A stretch of DNA of 64,000 nt from Mucilaginibacter conchicola (GCF_003432115.1 NZ_QWDC01000001.1:930001-994000); one strand, 5' to 3'; shown: positions 9,577 to 18,273, counted from the first letter of the stretch. The notes: generated by a model not told the origin, from the sequence alone. Numbers and translations: made by a program.

Positions 9577-10077
9577 ATGGAAGAAACTATATTATTTGGA
9601 GATAAAGAAAAGTTTGCTATAGAATTAGGATTTGCTAAAAAGAAAAGCAGATACAAACTACGATTTTGGACGGAAGGAATAGCGTATGGTTCATTCACGA
9701 AATCTTCGGAATTGGGAGATTCAATTACCCAATACCAAAAGTTTATAAATGAAAAAGAAAAATATTACCGGGCTGTATTCGATGATTTTTCACCAAAAGA
9801 GATAATGTATTTTCTCGTTGATTTCTTTTTACTTGGCGATACAGATGGCATCACCGATGAGGAGATAGAAAAACGCATTGAATTATACATTTTTTTTGGT
9901 GAACAGTTTACCAATCAGACAAGTAGTTTGTTATTGCTTTATAAAAAGCCGAACGTGATTTTCATCATACAACGCCCAAACGACGGCCCGGTTGACCGGT
10001 ATAACATTTCATTTGATACATTCTGTCAGGTTTTTGAAGAATATATCGTTTATGCTCAAAATAATAACTTCGTTTAA
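9577..10077 (+). CDS. Imm42-like immunity protein (putative)
   Basis: The 166-residue soluble protein has no signal. Its N-terminus, ILFGDKEKFAIELGF (residues 5-19), carries the FGD-x-x-KFAIE pattern typical of the Imm42 immunity family of polymorphic toxin systems. The rest is acidic and mixed alpha/beta. The composition is AT-rich compared with flanking genes. No cognate toxin gene is visible beside it, so it would be an orphan immunity gene or another protein of the same fold. The assignment rests on a short motif only. Confidence 0.45.
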   Translation: MEETILFGDKEKFAIELGFAKKKSRYKLRFWTEGIAYGSFTKSSELGDSITQYQKFINEKEKYYRAVFDDFSPKEIMYFLVDFFLLGDTDGITDEEIEKRIELYIFFGEQFTNQTSSLLLLYKKPNVIFIIQRPNDGPVDRYNISFDTFCQVFEEYIVYAQNNNFV

Positions 10078-10110
10078 ACGACACCTTTTTAAGAAACCTC
10101 ACTCGTCATC

Positions 10111-11049
10111 ATGCACACCAAACTCAAAATTGCCAAAATCATCATGTATCTGGCGGCTGCGTACAATATTTTCTGGGGAGCAGTGATATCACTCAAACCG
10201 GAGATTATCCTGTTTGGCAACCCGCCTACTGATTTCCTGCTCATTATTTTGCAATGTGTGGGTATGCTGGTGGGCGTTTACGGTGTGGCCTACTACTTTG
10301 CCGGGCGCGATCCGCAGGCATATTGGCCGCTCATATTGGTGGGCTTTATTGGTAAACTGCTGGGGCCTGTAGGCTCAGTTTATTATATCTGGTTGGGTAA
10401 GCTTGCTCCCGCTTTCTTTTGGGTAAATGTTTGGAATGATATAATCTGGCTGGTACCATTCGGGTGGATAATTTACCAGGCCGTAACAGGTAAACTGAAT
10501 GAGGTAACGCAAAGCGATAAAAGTTTATATCAACAATTGCTGGGCGACGCTTTTGACAGCCTGTCTCAAAATCTGAAAGCATTTCATCAATCAAAAAAAC
10601 CGATAAAAGCGTTAGGCCAATTTAAAGTTACAAGGGGGACTAATCCTGTTTGTAAAGCGCTTGCTTACATTGCCGATATGCCAGCAAACGCTGAAGCAGC
10701 CGTAGCAGAGTTAATAGTTACGCCTGCACCTGCCCATGAAATATGGAGCCGTAGGCTTGGCGATAAAAGGGTGATATCTAAACAATGGCTTACCGGAAAA
10801 TTCCTGACAGAGCGATTCAAAATTGTAAATATATACCTCAAGGCAGATGTAATAAATGGCGATCTTATTATTTATGATACAGCCACCAGCATTTTAGGTA
10901 TCCCGATGCCGCGTTTTTTCACACCCTGCGTATACGCCACAGGTACCGATGCCGGCGACAGCATAGAAATAGAGGTTGAAATAGGTTTTAAACCTTTCGG
11001 GCGTATTGTAAATTACAAGGGGCCGGTAAAAATTCAACAACTTATTTGA
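10111..11049 (+). CDS. Membrane protein with C-terminal DUF4166 domain
   Basis: This 312-residue fusion has four hydrophobic helices in its first 125 residues or so (about 7-30, 40-64, 71-92, 100-122). A soluble domain follows from about 138, matching the DUF4166 pattern (YQQLLGDAFDSL ... FHQSK ... GQFKVTRGTNPVCKALAYIADMP ... HEIWSRRLG...KRVIS). DUF4166 often accompanies predicted small-molecule or saccharopine-dehydrogenase-like proteins, and its function is unknown. The gene follows the Imm42-like gene after 33 nt. Confidence 0.7.
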   Translation: MHTKLKIAKIIMYLAAAYNIFWGAVISLKPEIILFGNPPTDFLLIILQCVGMLVGVYGVAYYFAGRDPQAYWPLILVGFIGKLLGPVGSVYYIWLGKLAPAFFWVNVWNDIIWLVPFGWIIYQAVTGKLNEVTQSDKSLYQQLLGDAFDSLSQNLKAFHQSKKPIKALGQFKVTRGTNPVCKALAYIADMPANAEAAVAELIVTPAPAHEIWSRRLGDKRVISKQWLTGKFLTERFKIVNIYLKADVINGDLIIYDTATSILGIPMPRFFTPCVYATGTDAGDSIEIEVEIGFKPFGRIVNYKGPVKIQQLI

Positions 11050-11133
11050 TAAGTGGAAAATTTGCCTTACCAATTTTGTTAGCTTTCCCTGCCAAAGTGT
11101 TAATTTCGCAGACACAGAAAAGAGGAACTGGAT

Positions 11134-13416
11134 TTGGATTACTTACAGGGGTTAAATCCCGAACAAAAAGCTGCCGTTTTACAAATTAAAGGCCCGGTGA
11201 TGATCATTGCGGGCGCAGGATCGGGCAAAACACGTGTTATTACCTATCGTGTGGCGCACCTTATCCGCAGCGGTGTAGATTCTTTTAACATACTGGTACT
11301 TACCTTTACCAACAAGGCCGCCAAAGAAATGCGCGAGCGTATCAACCACATTGTTGGCCCCGAGGCCAAAAATATCTGGATGGGTACCTTCCACTCCGTG
11401 TTCGCCAAAATATTACGTGTAGAGGCCGATAAACTGGGCTACCCAAGTAATTTTACCATTTACGATACCGACGACAGCAAGAGCGTTCTGCGTGCCATTT
11501 TGAAAGAGATGCAATTAGACGACAAGCTTTACGCTGTAAACTTTGTACTCAACCGTATCTCGGCCGCAAAAAGTGCGTTGCTAACGCCGGCTGCTTACCA
11601 GGGCAACCCGCAGATACAAGCCGAAGACGATTCGCAAAGGCGCCCGCTGTTGGGTAAAATATATGAGACCTACGCCCAGCGCTGTTACCGTGCCGGTGCC
11701 ATGGATTTTGACGACTTGCTGCTAAAAACCAACGAATTGCTTAGAGACCACGCCGATGTTAGAAATAAATATCAGCATAAATTCAAGTACATCATGGTTG
11801 ATGAGTACCAGGATACCAACCACTCGCAATATAGCATTGTTAAGCGCCTGGCATCGGTTAACGAAAACCTTTGTGTGGTGGGCGATGATGCGCAGAGTAT
11901 CTACGCATTCCGCGGAGCCAATATTCAGAACATCTTAAACTTTGAGAAGGATTACCCTGACCTAAAAGTTTTCAAATTGGAGCAGAACTACCGCTCTACC
12001 CAAAACATTGTAAATGTTGCCAACAGCATCATCGCCAATAATAAAGATCAGCTGAAAAAGAATGTTTTCTCTGAGAAAGATACCGGCGATAAGATAAAGA
12101 TAATGCGCGCCTTTAGCGATAACGAGGAAGGTAAAATGGTGGCCGATGCGATTATGCACCAGCGCAGCACCAACGGTTTAAAATGGAAAGATTTTGCCAT
12201 TCTTTACCGCACCAATGCACAATCGCGCTCAATGGAAGAGGCTTTGCGTAAGCTGAACATTCCTTACAAGATCTACGGGGGCATGTCTTTCTATCAGCGT
12301 AAGGAAATAAAAGACATGATAGCCTATTTCAGGCTTACATTTAACCCTAACGATGAGGAAGCGCTAAAACGTGTTATCAATTACCCAAAACGCGGCATCG
12401 GCGATACCACGGTTGACCGTGTTATTGTTGCGGCCGATCAACACCAGATAACACCTTTCGAGGCAATTTTGGATGCGCCACGCTATGTAGAAAAAGCACC
12501 GGCATCACTGATGGCATTTGCCACCATGATCCAGAGTTTCCAGGTGATAACCAAAACTTTAAGTGCGTATGATGCAGCATTACATATTGCGCAACATTCG
12601 GGTTTATTAAAAGACCTATATGCCGATAAATCTGTTGAGGGACTTAACCGGTACGAAAACATCCAGGAGTTATTGAATGGTATAAAAGAGTTCTCAGAAC
12701 GGGAAGATATTGAGGAAAAAGGCCTCGATATTTTTATGCAGGATGTGGCCCTTTTAACCAATGATGATAACGACAAAAACAAGGATGCAGATACCGTTTC
12801 ATTGATGACCATCCACTCCTCAAAAGGGCTCGAATTTCCGCAGGTGCACATTGTGGGATTAGAAGAAAACCTGTTCCCGTCGCAGATGTCATTAAACTCG
12901 CGCAGCGACCTTGAGGAAGAGCGCCGCCTGTTCTATGTGGCCATTACCCGCGCCGAGTACAAACTCACCATCAGCTACGCTACATCGCGCTTTAAATTTG
13001 GTACGCTCATTAACTGCGAGCCAAGCCGTTTTATTGACGAAATAAACGCCAAATACCTTGAGCTCGACTTTTCTGCCAAGCCTGCCCCTGCCGCAAGTTC
13101 ATCTTTTGGCGATGAGCGCAGTGCCTGGAGTCGCAAGCCCGCTGATAGTTTTTCTAAACCAAAACCCGCTACCGCACCGCCTGTTAAAACCACATCGATG
13201 CTGGCCAAAGCGCACGTACCATCGGCTGGATTTAAGCCTTCTGATACTTCAAATTTACAGGTTGGTATGCAGGTAGAACATGAACGGTTCGGTTTTGGTA
13301 AGGTAATAAGTCTTGAGGGTAACAAACCGGATATAAAAGCAACCATTTTCTTTAAGGAAATTGGTCAGAAACAACTACTTCTGAAGTTTGCAAAACTGAG
13401 TATTGTTACTGAGTAA
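11134..13416 (+). CDS. uvrD: ATP-dependent DNA helicase, UvrD/PcrA family
   Basis: This 760-residue SF1A 3'-5' helicase acts in nucleotide-excision and mismatch repair and in displacing proteins from DNA. Visible motifs are Walker A GAGSGKT (27-33), Walker B DEYQD (223-227), motif III GDDAQSIYAFRGA, motif V/VI region VSLMTIHSSKGLEFPQVHIVGLEENLFP and VAITRAE. The C-terminal PcrA-type Tudor-like domain (VGMQVEHERFGFGKVISLEG) is also present. The start is TTG at 11134, placed 8 nt after an AGAGGA that could serve as a rare Shine-Dalgarno. No other good start keeps the N-terminal LNPEQ motif. The gene appears monocistronic. Confidence 0.95.
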   Translation: MDYLQGLNPEQKAAVLQIKGPVMIIAGAGSGKTRVITYRVAHLIRSGVDSFNILVLTFTNKAAKEMRERINHIVGPEAKNIWMGTFHSVFAKILRVEADKLGYPSNFTIYDTDDSKSVLRAILKEMQLDDKLYAVNFVLNRISAAKSALLTPAAYQGNPQIQAEDDSQRRPLLGKIYETYAQRCYRAGAMDFDDLLLKTNELLRDHADVRNKYQHKFKYIMVDEYQDTNHSQYSIVKRLASVNENLCVVGDDAQSIYAFRGANIQNILNFEKDYPDLKVFKLEQNYRSTQNIVNVANSIIANNKDQLKKNVFSEKDTGDKIKIMRAFSDNEEGKMVADAIMHQRSTNGLKWKDFAILYRTNAQSRSMEEALRKLNIPYKIYGGMSFYQRKEIKDMIAYFRLTFNPNDEEALKRVINYPKRGIGDTTVDRVIVAADQHQITPFEAILDAPRYVEKAPASLMAFATMIQSFQVITKTLSAYDAALHIAQHSGLLKDLYADKSVEGLNRYENIQELLNGIKEFSEREDIEEKGLDIFMQDVALLTNDDNDKNKDADTVSLMTIHSSKGLEFPQVHIVGLEENLFPSQMSLNSRSDLEEERRLFYVAITRAEYKLTISYATSRFKFGTLINCEPSRFIDEINAKYLELDFSAKPAPAASSSFGDERSAWSRKPADSFSKPKPATAPPVKTTSMLAKAHVPSAGFKPSDTSNLQVGMQVEHERFGFGKVISLEGNKPDIKATIFFKEIGQKQLLLKFAKLSIVTE

Positions 13417-13569
13417 AATAGTGGAAATACCCATTTTTTGGGGAACATATTCCACATCAAAAAATCGCCATCGTTAACTAAACGTTAATTTGACGCAATA
13501 GAGGCACTTTTCGCCATTGGCATCCATATTGGTTAAAGGTTAATACCCTTATTCCCTTAATTAACTATT

Positions 13570-13950
13570 ATGTACATGATGAGCGAGACTATTAAGAAAA
13601 AGACCAACAAATCGGCTGGCAAGAATATAAGAGCGTTACGCCACGAGCACGGTTGGAGTCAGGAAGATGTTGCGAACCGTTTAGGTATCTCTATCCCGGC
13701 GTTTTCAAAAATTGAAACCGGTGTTACCGACATTAACCTGTCGCGTTTAGAGCAGATCGCAAACATATTTGAAGTGAGTGTGGTAAACCTGCTTTCGCTT
13801 GACCATGCAGAAGAAGCTCCCGTGCAGGACCAAAGCCTTAACATTGTTCAGAAGAAATTGCTTGATCGCGAGACCGAAATTGCAAGCCTGCAGCGTAAAG
13901 TGATATTGCTTTACGAAGAATTGTTGAACAAAAACGGTGTTGCCCATTGA
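13570..13950 (+). CDS. XRE-family helix-turn-helix transcriptional regulator
   Basis: The 126-residue protein has a Cro/CI HTH domain (about 18-78: IRALRHEHGWSQEDVANRLGISIPAFSKIETG). A coiled-coil tail (about 90-124) probably mediates dimerisation. The start could also be the ATG three codons in (MSETIKKK). Similar single-domain HTH proteins in Bacteroidota have unknown targets. It has its own 150-nt upstream region and an AT-rich hairpin after the stop, so it is likely transcribed alone. Confidence 0.85.
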   Translation: MYMMSETIKKKTNKSAGKNIRALRHEHGWSQEDVANRLGISIPAFSKIETGVTDINLSRLEQIANIFEVSVVNLLSLDHAEEAPVQDQSLNIVQKKLLDRETEIASLQRKVILLYEELLNKNGVAH

Positions 13951-13998
13951 TTATAGATACCCCTGCTATAGTTATAAGCACCCCTACTGTTCAAAAAA

Positions 13999-14020
13999 CA
14001 AAACAGGTATCCTGTTTTTT
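13999..14020 (+). terminator. Likely Rho-independent terminator after the XRE gene
   Basis: A short stem (14001-14007 with 14011-14017, loop TAT) is preceded by an A-run and followed by T residues. It lies 50 nt after the regulator stop codon. The stem is weak (7 bp) but the flanks are typical. Confidence 0.55.
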
Positions 14021-14024
14021 AGTT

Positions 14025-14127
14025 CGGTAACAGATTCTCAGTATTTTACGTTAGTGGTAATAAATTTAAGCCAGTCTTAATTTTTTACATTAAATGAAAT
14101 AAAACGAGGTTCTGTTACCGTTTTTTT
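14025..14127 (+). other. Spaced inverted repeat with T-run (possible small RNA or attenuator)
   Basis: Bases 14025-14034 and 14111-14120 are perfect 10-bp reverse complements separated by 76 nt. The second arm is followed directly by seven T residues. The arrangement would let an RNA of about 100 nt close into a large hairpin ending in a U-run. No open reading frame lies inside. Function is inference. Confidence 0.35.
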
Positions 14128-14202
14128 ATTCAATCTGGTTTTAAGCTATAAAGTTTGGCCTATTTGGTTGCATTGTTGTAATATACAGGTACATCTATAA
14201 AA

Positions 14203-14502
14203 ATGCACTGTATGTCTAACTACATGATATCAATACCAAACACTGCTAAAAACAACAACGGCACTATACACGACCGCCGCAGCAATTTAAAAGTGAAGGT
14301 ATTTGATATGTTTAAATCAAAGGCAAAACAACGTGCTGGCGAAGTAAGGTTTTTTGTAACCGCCGGCGACCAAACCCTGGCCTTTGAAACCGAAGGCTAC
14401 AAACGCCACAGGCAATTACTCATTCTGCAAATGATATCAAGGTATTGCGTATACTTGGGCTTAATGGAAGCACAGATCCACAGTAGTTATCCGGCTGCAT
14501 AA
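14203..14502 (+). CDS. Small hypothetical protein
   Basis: The 99-residue basic protein has no signal and no recognised domain. Internal starts at codons 4 and 8 are possible. The stop lies 14 nt from the end of the converging S41 peptidase gene. The central part (LKVKVFDMFKSKAKQRAGEVRFFVTAGDQTLAFETEGY) is soluble-like with an even amino acid mix, which argues for a real gene. No database check was possible. Confidence 0.5.
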   Translation: MHCMSNYMISIPNTAKNNNGTIHDRRSNLKVKVFDMFKSKAKQRAGEVRFFVTAGDQTLAFETEGYKRHRQLLILQMISRYCVYLGLMEAQIHSSYPAA

Positions 14503-14516
14503 TTAGCCGCAATTCA

Positions 14517-15620
14517 TCACTTATTGTCTTTCTCCATTACCTTGCGCACATAGCCGATCTTGTCCTTCTCACCGGCGTCGATCTTTACATCGGGTTTTAC
14601 ACCGATATTATCGATCGGATGTTCGGGCAATCGCATAGAGCGTGCGATCGGGATTACGAGATTGAATTCTTTAGCAGGAATATCAAAGAACTGGGTATTG
14701 CTATAATCTAACGTACCTGCTGAGTGTTCGCCATATACTTTTACCTTCTTACTTTGAACAGCACTTAGCAGAAATGATTCGGCAGAGCTTGCGGTGTAGC
14801 GGTCGATAAGTATTGCTATCCGTGCGGGATATTGGTGAACCGAATCCATTTTTATCTCAAATTCATCTTTCCCTGATGGGTTGACAAATTGGTTTGGATG
14901 ATTCTTCATTAGAGCAATCAGATTTCCTAAAAAGTCTTTACCCGCTTTAGACATATCATCGCCTTTTAGGTTTTCGGTCAAGATCCGGATGTTCTCTTCT
15001 GAGGAAAGATACTCGTCGGGTTTTATCTTTATCGGGTTTGTATAAACATACGGCATCAGGCTACTGAAGGCATAGTCGGTACCGCCGGTGTTTTCACGCA
15101 GGTCAATTATCCAGTTAGCAGAGTGCTTCAACTCTTTCTCGTACAGTTTAAACAGGCTGTCAATACTTTTCTTTTCAGACCACTCAAACGAGGGCAGCCT
15201 TAATAACATCATTTGATTATCAAGTACCTTGAAATTAGTTTCGGGATCGGGTTTATCGGCTGATGATGTGGCTACGGGTTTTGCAAACTGCTGATTAAGT
15301 TTCTTTGCCACCTCTGGATATGCCTTCCTGTATCGCCAATCTAACTGCACGCGAAGGTGATTATCTTTGAAGTAGTTAGTCCAGGTTCTTAAAAGCACGT
15401 AGCAAGAATCAACACTGTTTGTTGTTAGCGCTTTACTCCTCAGCAAAGCTGTAAATTTCTCAAACGCCTTAATGTTGCTTTTTTTGACCTTATCATTAAA
15501 GCCGGCATAATCAGTTCTTACATGATTTACGGTATAATCAAAATTTACCTTACAATCGCATTGCTGGGCAAGCACAATATTGGGGATAGATAAAATGAGG
15601 ATTACAAGAAGTATTTTCAT
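14517..15620 (-). CDS. Secreted S41-family serine peptidase
   Basis: The 367-residue product has a signal peptide (about 1-19, ending VLAQ). An S41 (C-terminal-processing/tricorn-like) peptidase core follows: substrate strand MLLRLPSF, WIIDLRENTGG (170-180), and the nucleophile region DRYTASSAESF with Ser278/279. No PDZ domain is seen, so it resembles the short S41 proteins common in Bacteroidota rather than Prc/CtpA. The ATG at 15620 is preferred over the one 11 codons upstream because it places the signal peptide at the N-terminus. It lies 83 nt downstream of the TPR/H-box gene on the same strand and may be cotranscribed with it. Confidence 0.85.
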   Translation of the reverse strand: MKILLVILILSIPNIVLAQQCDCKVNFDYTVNHVRTDYAGFNDKVKKSNIKAFEKFTALLRSKALTTNSVDSCYVLLRTWTNYFKDNHLRVQLDWRYRKAYPEVAKKLNQQFAKPVATSSADKPDPETNFKVLDNQMMLLRLPSFEWSEKKSIDSLFKLYEKELKHSANWIIDLRENTGGTDYAFSSLMPYVYTNPIKIKPDEYLSSEENIRILTENLKGDDMSKAGKDFLGNLIALMKNHPNQFVNPSGKDEFEIKMDSVHQYPARIAILIDRYTASSAESFLLSAVQSKKVKVYGEHSAGTLDYSNTQFFDIPAKEFNLVIPIARSMRLPEHPIDNIGVKPDVKIDAGEKDKIGYVRKVMEKDNK

Positions 15621-15703
15621 GGATATGCAGAATGTACTATAATGACGCTGCAATGCCTATTTTAGTTGCAGGCAAAAAAGCAGGTTTTGATAAATATGCG
15701 TTT

Positions 15704-17140
15704 TTAAACAATGGTCTTAGGCCCATCGTTAAGCATTTCGCTCATTTCGATGATCTTTTGGTCGATATCTGATACACATTTATCCATCATGGTAATGCAT
15801 TCTTTCTCGTCAACAAGGCCTTCTTTCTCGAGGTTCATTAAACCGCGCAAAGTGGCTATAGGCCCACGGATCTGGTGTGAGAGATATGAAGAGTAATCGG
15901 AAAGCTTTTTATTCTTCACCTGCAGGTCTTTAGTACGCTCATCAATAATCTCCTCGAGGTGATGGTTAACCCTGTCAAGGTTATCCTTTTGGCGCGATAC
16001 TTCCTCGTTAAGGCCGGTAAGCTGCTCGTTGGTGGCTGCTTTGCGTTTTACATTGCTAACCAGCAAGCCAATTACTACCAACAGCAGGCCCGCAACAACG
16101 GTTACTGCCCAAAATTTTATACGATCGTTTTGCTGGTTTACCAGCAACAACTCAGTGTCGCGCTGTTTGGCTTCCTGTTTAAACTGCTCTTGAATGAGGT
16201 TTATCTGGGTCGATTCGTTTGACTGGTGGATAGAACTATCCTGCTTAAAAATGAGTTGAAGGTAATGCAATGCCTTCTCGTAGTTCTTCTTTTTTGATTC
16301 TAACTGGTAAATGGTGTAGTTATAATCGTTAGTCAGCTTTTCATCTTTAAGAGCCACGGCATAAGCTTCGCCCTCGCGTACAATGCGCTCGGCTTCGTCA
16401 AACTTACCCTGGGCTATGTAAAGCGAGGCAAGCGTGAGGTTTGTGCTGGCCACCGGCTTATTCAGGTCAAGCTGTTTGGCCGATTTATTTGCGGCTAACA
16501 GCAGTTTCTCCGCCGCATCATACTGGTTAAGCCAATAGTATATCACCCCCCTGTTTTGCAAACACTGCACCAGGTTGGCCGAGTCTTTAAGGCTTATGAA
16601 AAGCGCATTACTCTTATCGTAGTAGTTAAGTGCCTGGTTAAAACTTTTCTTGCGGTAATAAACGTTACCAATGTTCATATATAGCGAAGCTGTAAGGCTG
16701 CTATCATTTAAACGTTCGGTTATAACAAGCGATTTTTTGAAATACTCTAAAGCCTTTGTAAGGTTATTATCAAGGTAAAGGTTACCAATATTGTTATCTA
16801 CCCGTGCTTCGCTGCGCAGGTCTTTTGCTTTCTCGAAAGTGCTTAGGGCATTAAGGTAATCATTAATAGCGGCGGTGGCCTGGTTTAAGTAGTAATAACC
16901 AATACCTCTAACACGGTAAGCTTCGCCTATACCTGCCTTATAATCAAGCTTAACTGCCATATCCAAAGCTTTGCTTGCATCGGCTATGGTTTGCTCGGGG
17001 CTGGTTAAGCGATTGGCATAGGCCTGCTTGTTGAGTTTTATAATTTCAGTAGTATCCTTCAGCGTAACATCATCATTACCCTTCGCGTATACGATAAACG
17101 TAGTTAACAGGAAAAAGAGAAGAGTAAAGGTTTTATTCAT
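15704..17140 (-). CDS. Membrane TPR protein with histidine-kinase H-box but no ATPase domain
   Basis: The 478-residue protein has a signal peptide (1-19). About seven TPR-like repeats (about 40-300), predicted periplasmic, are followed by a helix and one transmembrane segment (about 343-364). A cytoplasmic coiled coil (370-410) leads to a HisKA-like dimerisation helix with the H-box YLSHQIRGPIATLRGL (His422). It ends about 55 residues after that His, so the HATPase catalytic domain of a kinase is missing. There is no downstream remnant of one. ATG 17140 is chosen over a GTG two codons upstream. It is transcribed divergently from the small-peptide gene array. Confidence 0.8.
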   Translation of the reverse strand: MNKTFTLLFFLLTTFIVYAKGNDDVTLKDTTEIIKLNKQAYANRLTSPEQTIADASKALDMAVKLDYKAGIGEAYRVRGIGYYYLNQATAAINDYLNALSTFEKAKDLRSEARVDNNIGNLYLDNNLTKALEYFKKSLVITERLNDSSLTASLYMNIGNVYYRKKSFNQALNYYDKSNALFISLKDSANLVQCLQNRGVIYYWLNQYDAAEKLLLAANKSAKQLDLNKPVASTNLTLASLYIAQGKFDEAERIVREGEAYAVALKDEKLTNDYNYTIYQLESKKKNYEKALHYLQLIFKQDSSIHQSNESTQINLIQEQFKQEAKQRDTELLLVNQQNDRIKFWAVTVVAGLLLVVIGLLVSNVKRKAATNEQLTGLNEEVSRQKDNLDRVNHHLEEIIDERTKDLQVKNKKLSDYSSYLSHQIRGPIATLRGLMNLEKEGLVDEKECITMMDKCVSDIDQKIIEMSEMLNDGPKTIV

Positions 17141-17248
17141 CAGCACTCTATACGGTAATATATGGGTGAAAGTTATGAAATTAATTGCACATAATTATAG
17201 TGGTTAAAATTAACGAAAATTTGGGCAATAATTTTTTTTTAACAGTTG

Positions 17249-17278
17249 CTTGAAAATTAAAAAACATATTTATATTTG
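17249..17278 (+). promoter_or_regulatory. Bacteroidota-type promoter for the small-peptide array
   Basis: A TATATTTG box (17271-17278) matches the -7 consensus TAnnTTTG exactly. It is preceded, 18 nt upstream, by CTTG (17249-17252), one base off the -33 TTTG. This would start a transcript near 17285 with a leader of about 185 nt before the first small gene. No comparable box was found between the later genes of the array. Confidence 0.5.
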
Positions 17279-17468
17279 TATTGTTAATTTATTGATTGTT
17301 AATAAGTTAGACTGATATTGGCGTATTATTACGTTGCCGAAAATAATATTCCATACGGTAAACTTTATCAACCTATAATTACATCAGGAATTAAAAGTGT
17401 GTAGTTAGGCAAAATGAAAAAGTATTAGCAAGCAAGATAGTTAAATAAAAATGTTAATCAATACTAAA

Positions 17469-17615
17469 ATGAAAAAAACTGTACTTGGATACATCTTACT
17501 CCTCAGCGGAATATTCTTGACGTCTTGCATTAAGCACACAAGCGTTCGTACAAGTATGGATGTGCTGCTAAAGGCAACCATTGGGATGAGAAAAGACGTG
17601 GGTACAGCAGATTAA
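17469..17615 (+). CDS. GTAD array peptide 1: 48-aa putative lipoprotein ending RKDVGTAD
   Basis: This first member of the array runs ATG 17469 to TAA 17615. The signal sequence ends in lipobox LTSC (Cys20), so the mature peptide would be a 29-residue lipopeptide. Its extreme C-terminus is RKDVGTAD. The middle (IKHTSVRTSMDVLLKATIGM) is not shared with the other members. The gene was accepted, although very short, because its N-terminal signal and terminal motif recur in all ten following genes with similar spacing. Confidence 0.65.
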   Translation: MKKTVLGYILLLSGIFLTSCIKHTSVRTSMDVLLKATIGMRKDVGTAD

Positions 17616-17657
17616 TTTTTTAACACAACAACAAAGACCATTAAAATTCAACACGAT

Positions 17658-17810
17658 ATGAAAAAGGTAATAGCAGCAGCAGTAATAATCATGGCAACAA
17701 GCGGCCTACTGGCATCAACCTCAAAACAGGATGACAACAAAGTGCAAAACACTGCAAAAATTGAACAGCCTACATCAGCTTTCAGAAAAGAAGTAGGTAC
17801 AGCCGACTAA
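17658..17810 (+). CDS. GTAD array peptide 2: 50-aa secreted peptide ending RKEVGTAD
   Basis: The reading frame runs ATG 17658 to TAA 17810. It has an MKKVIAAAVII signal sequence with probable cleavage near LLAS, then about 30 polar residues (Lys, Gln, Asn, Asp), then AFRKEVGTAD before the stop. This copy shows Asp to Glu and Ile to Val in the terminal motif. Those conservative changes suggest purifying selection on the motif rather than simple copying. Spacing to the previous gene is 42 nt. Confidence 0.65.
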   Translation: MKKVIAAAVIIMATSGLLASTSKQDDNKVQNTAKIEQPTSAFRKEVGTAD

Positions 17811-17866
17811 TTGCCCAAGCATACCATTCATACAACCGGATAACAGAACTTAAGAACTTAGAAATT

Positions 17867-18010
17867 ATGAAAAAGATCATTATAGCAGCAATCATCGTGG
17901 CAACATCAGGCATACTGCCTTCATGCACCAAACAAGCAGATCTTAAATCAACTGCACGTTACGAGCGCAGCACGTCATCAAACCTTAAAGATATTGGCAC
18001 TGCCGACTAA
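17867..18010 (+). CDS. GTAD array peptide 3: 47-aa putative lipoprotein ending LKDIGTAD
   Basis: The reading frame runs ATG 17867 to TAA 18010. The signal sequence ends in lipobox LPSC (Cys20), as in array peptide 1. The mature 28 residues are Ser/Thr/Lys/Arg-rich (TARYERSTSSN) and end LKDIGTAD. Lipid-anchored and soluble members therefore alternate among the first four genes of the array. Confidence 0.65.
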   Translation: MKKIIIAAIIVATSGILPSCTKQADLKSTARYERSTSSNLKDIGTAD

Positions 18011-18084
18011 TAACGATACCGGATCATAATTAACAAAAGAGATTATTCAATACCCCTGATAAAAGAAACTTAAAAATTTAAAAC

Positions 18085-18273
18085 ATGAAAAAGTCAATCA
18101 TTGCAGCAGCCGTAATCCTATCAACCGGCATCCTTTCAGCAAATGCATTTATGCACCGCGATACTACCCTCGCTACCCCTTCTATCCCGCAGAAAGAAGA
18201 AAACGCACCGGTAGCAACAAATGCTGACCAGGTTAGCAAAATGACTAAAAAAGATATCGGTACTGCCGACTAA
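18085..18273 (+). CDS. GTAD array peptide 4: 62-aa secreted peptide ending TKKDIGTAD
   Basis: This has an MKKSIIAAAVILSTG signal with the AxA-type cleavage site SANA (about 18-21). A unique 32-residue Ala/Pro/Glu/Thr-rich spacer follows, then one copy of TKKDIGTAD before the stop. The signal sequence is nearly that of the repeat-bearing members that follow. The gene therefore looks intermediate between the single-motif and five-motif forms. Confidence 0.8.
   Translation: MKKSIIAAAVILSTGILSANAFMHRDTTLATPSIPQKEENAPVATNADQVSKMTKKDIGTAD

Noticed and set aside
17414..17428. Five-codon mini-frame MKKY before the first array gene
   Set aside because: It lacks the terminal motif and any signal sequence and may simply be a chance ATGAAAAAG. 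It was not annotated.
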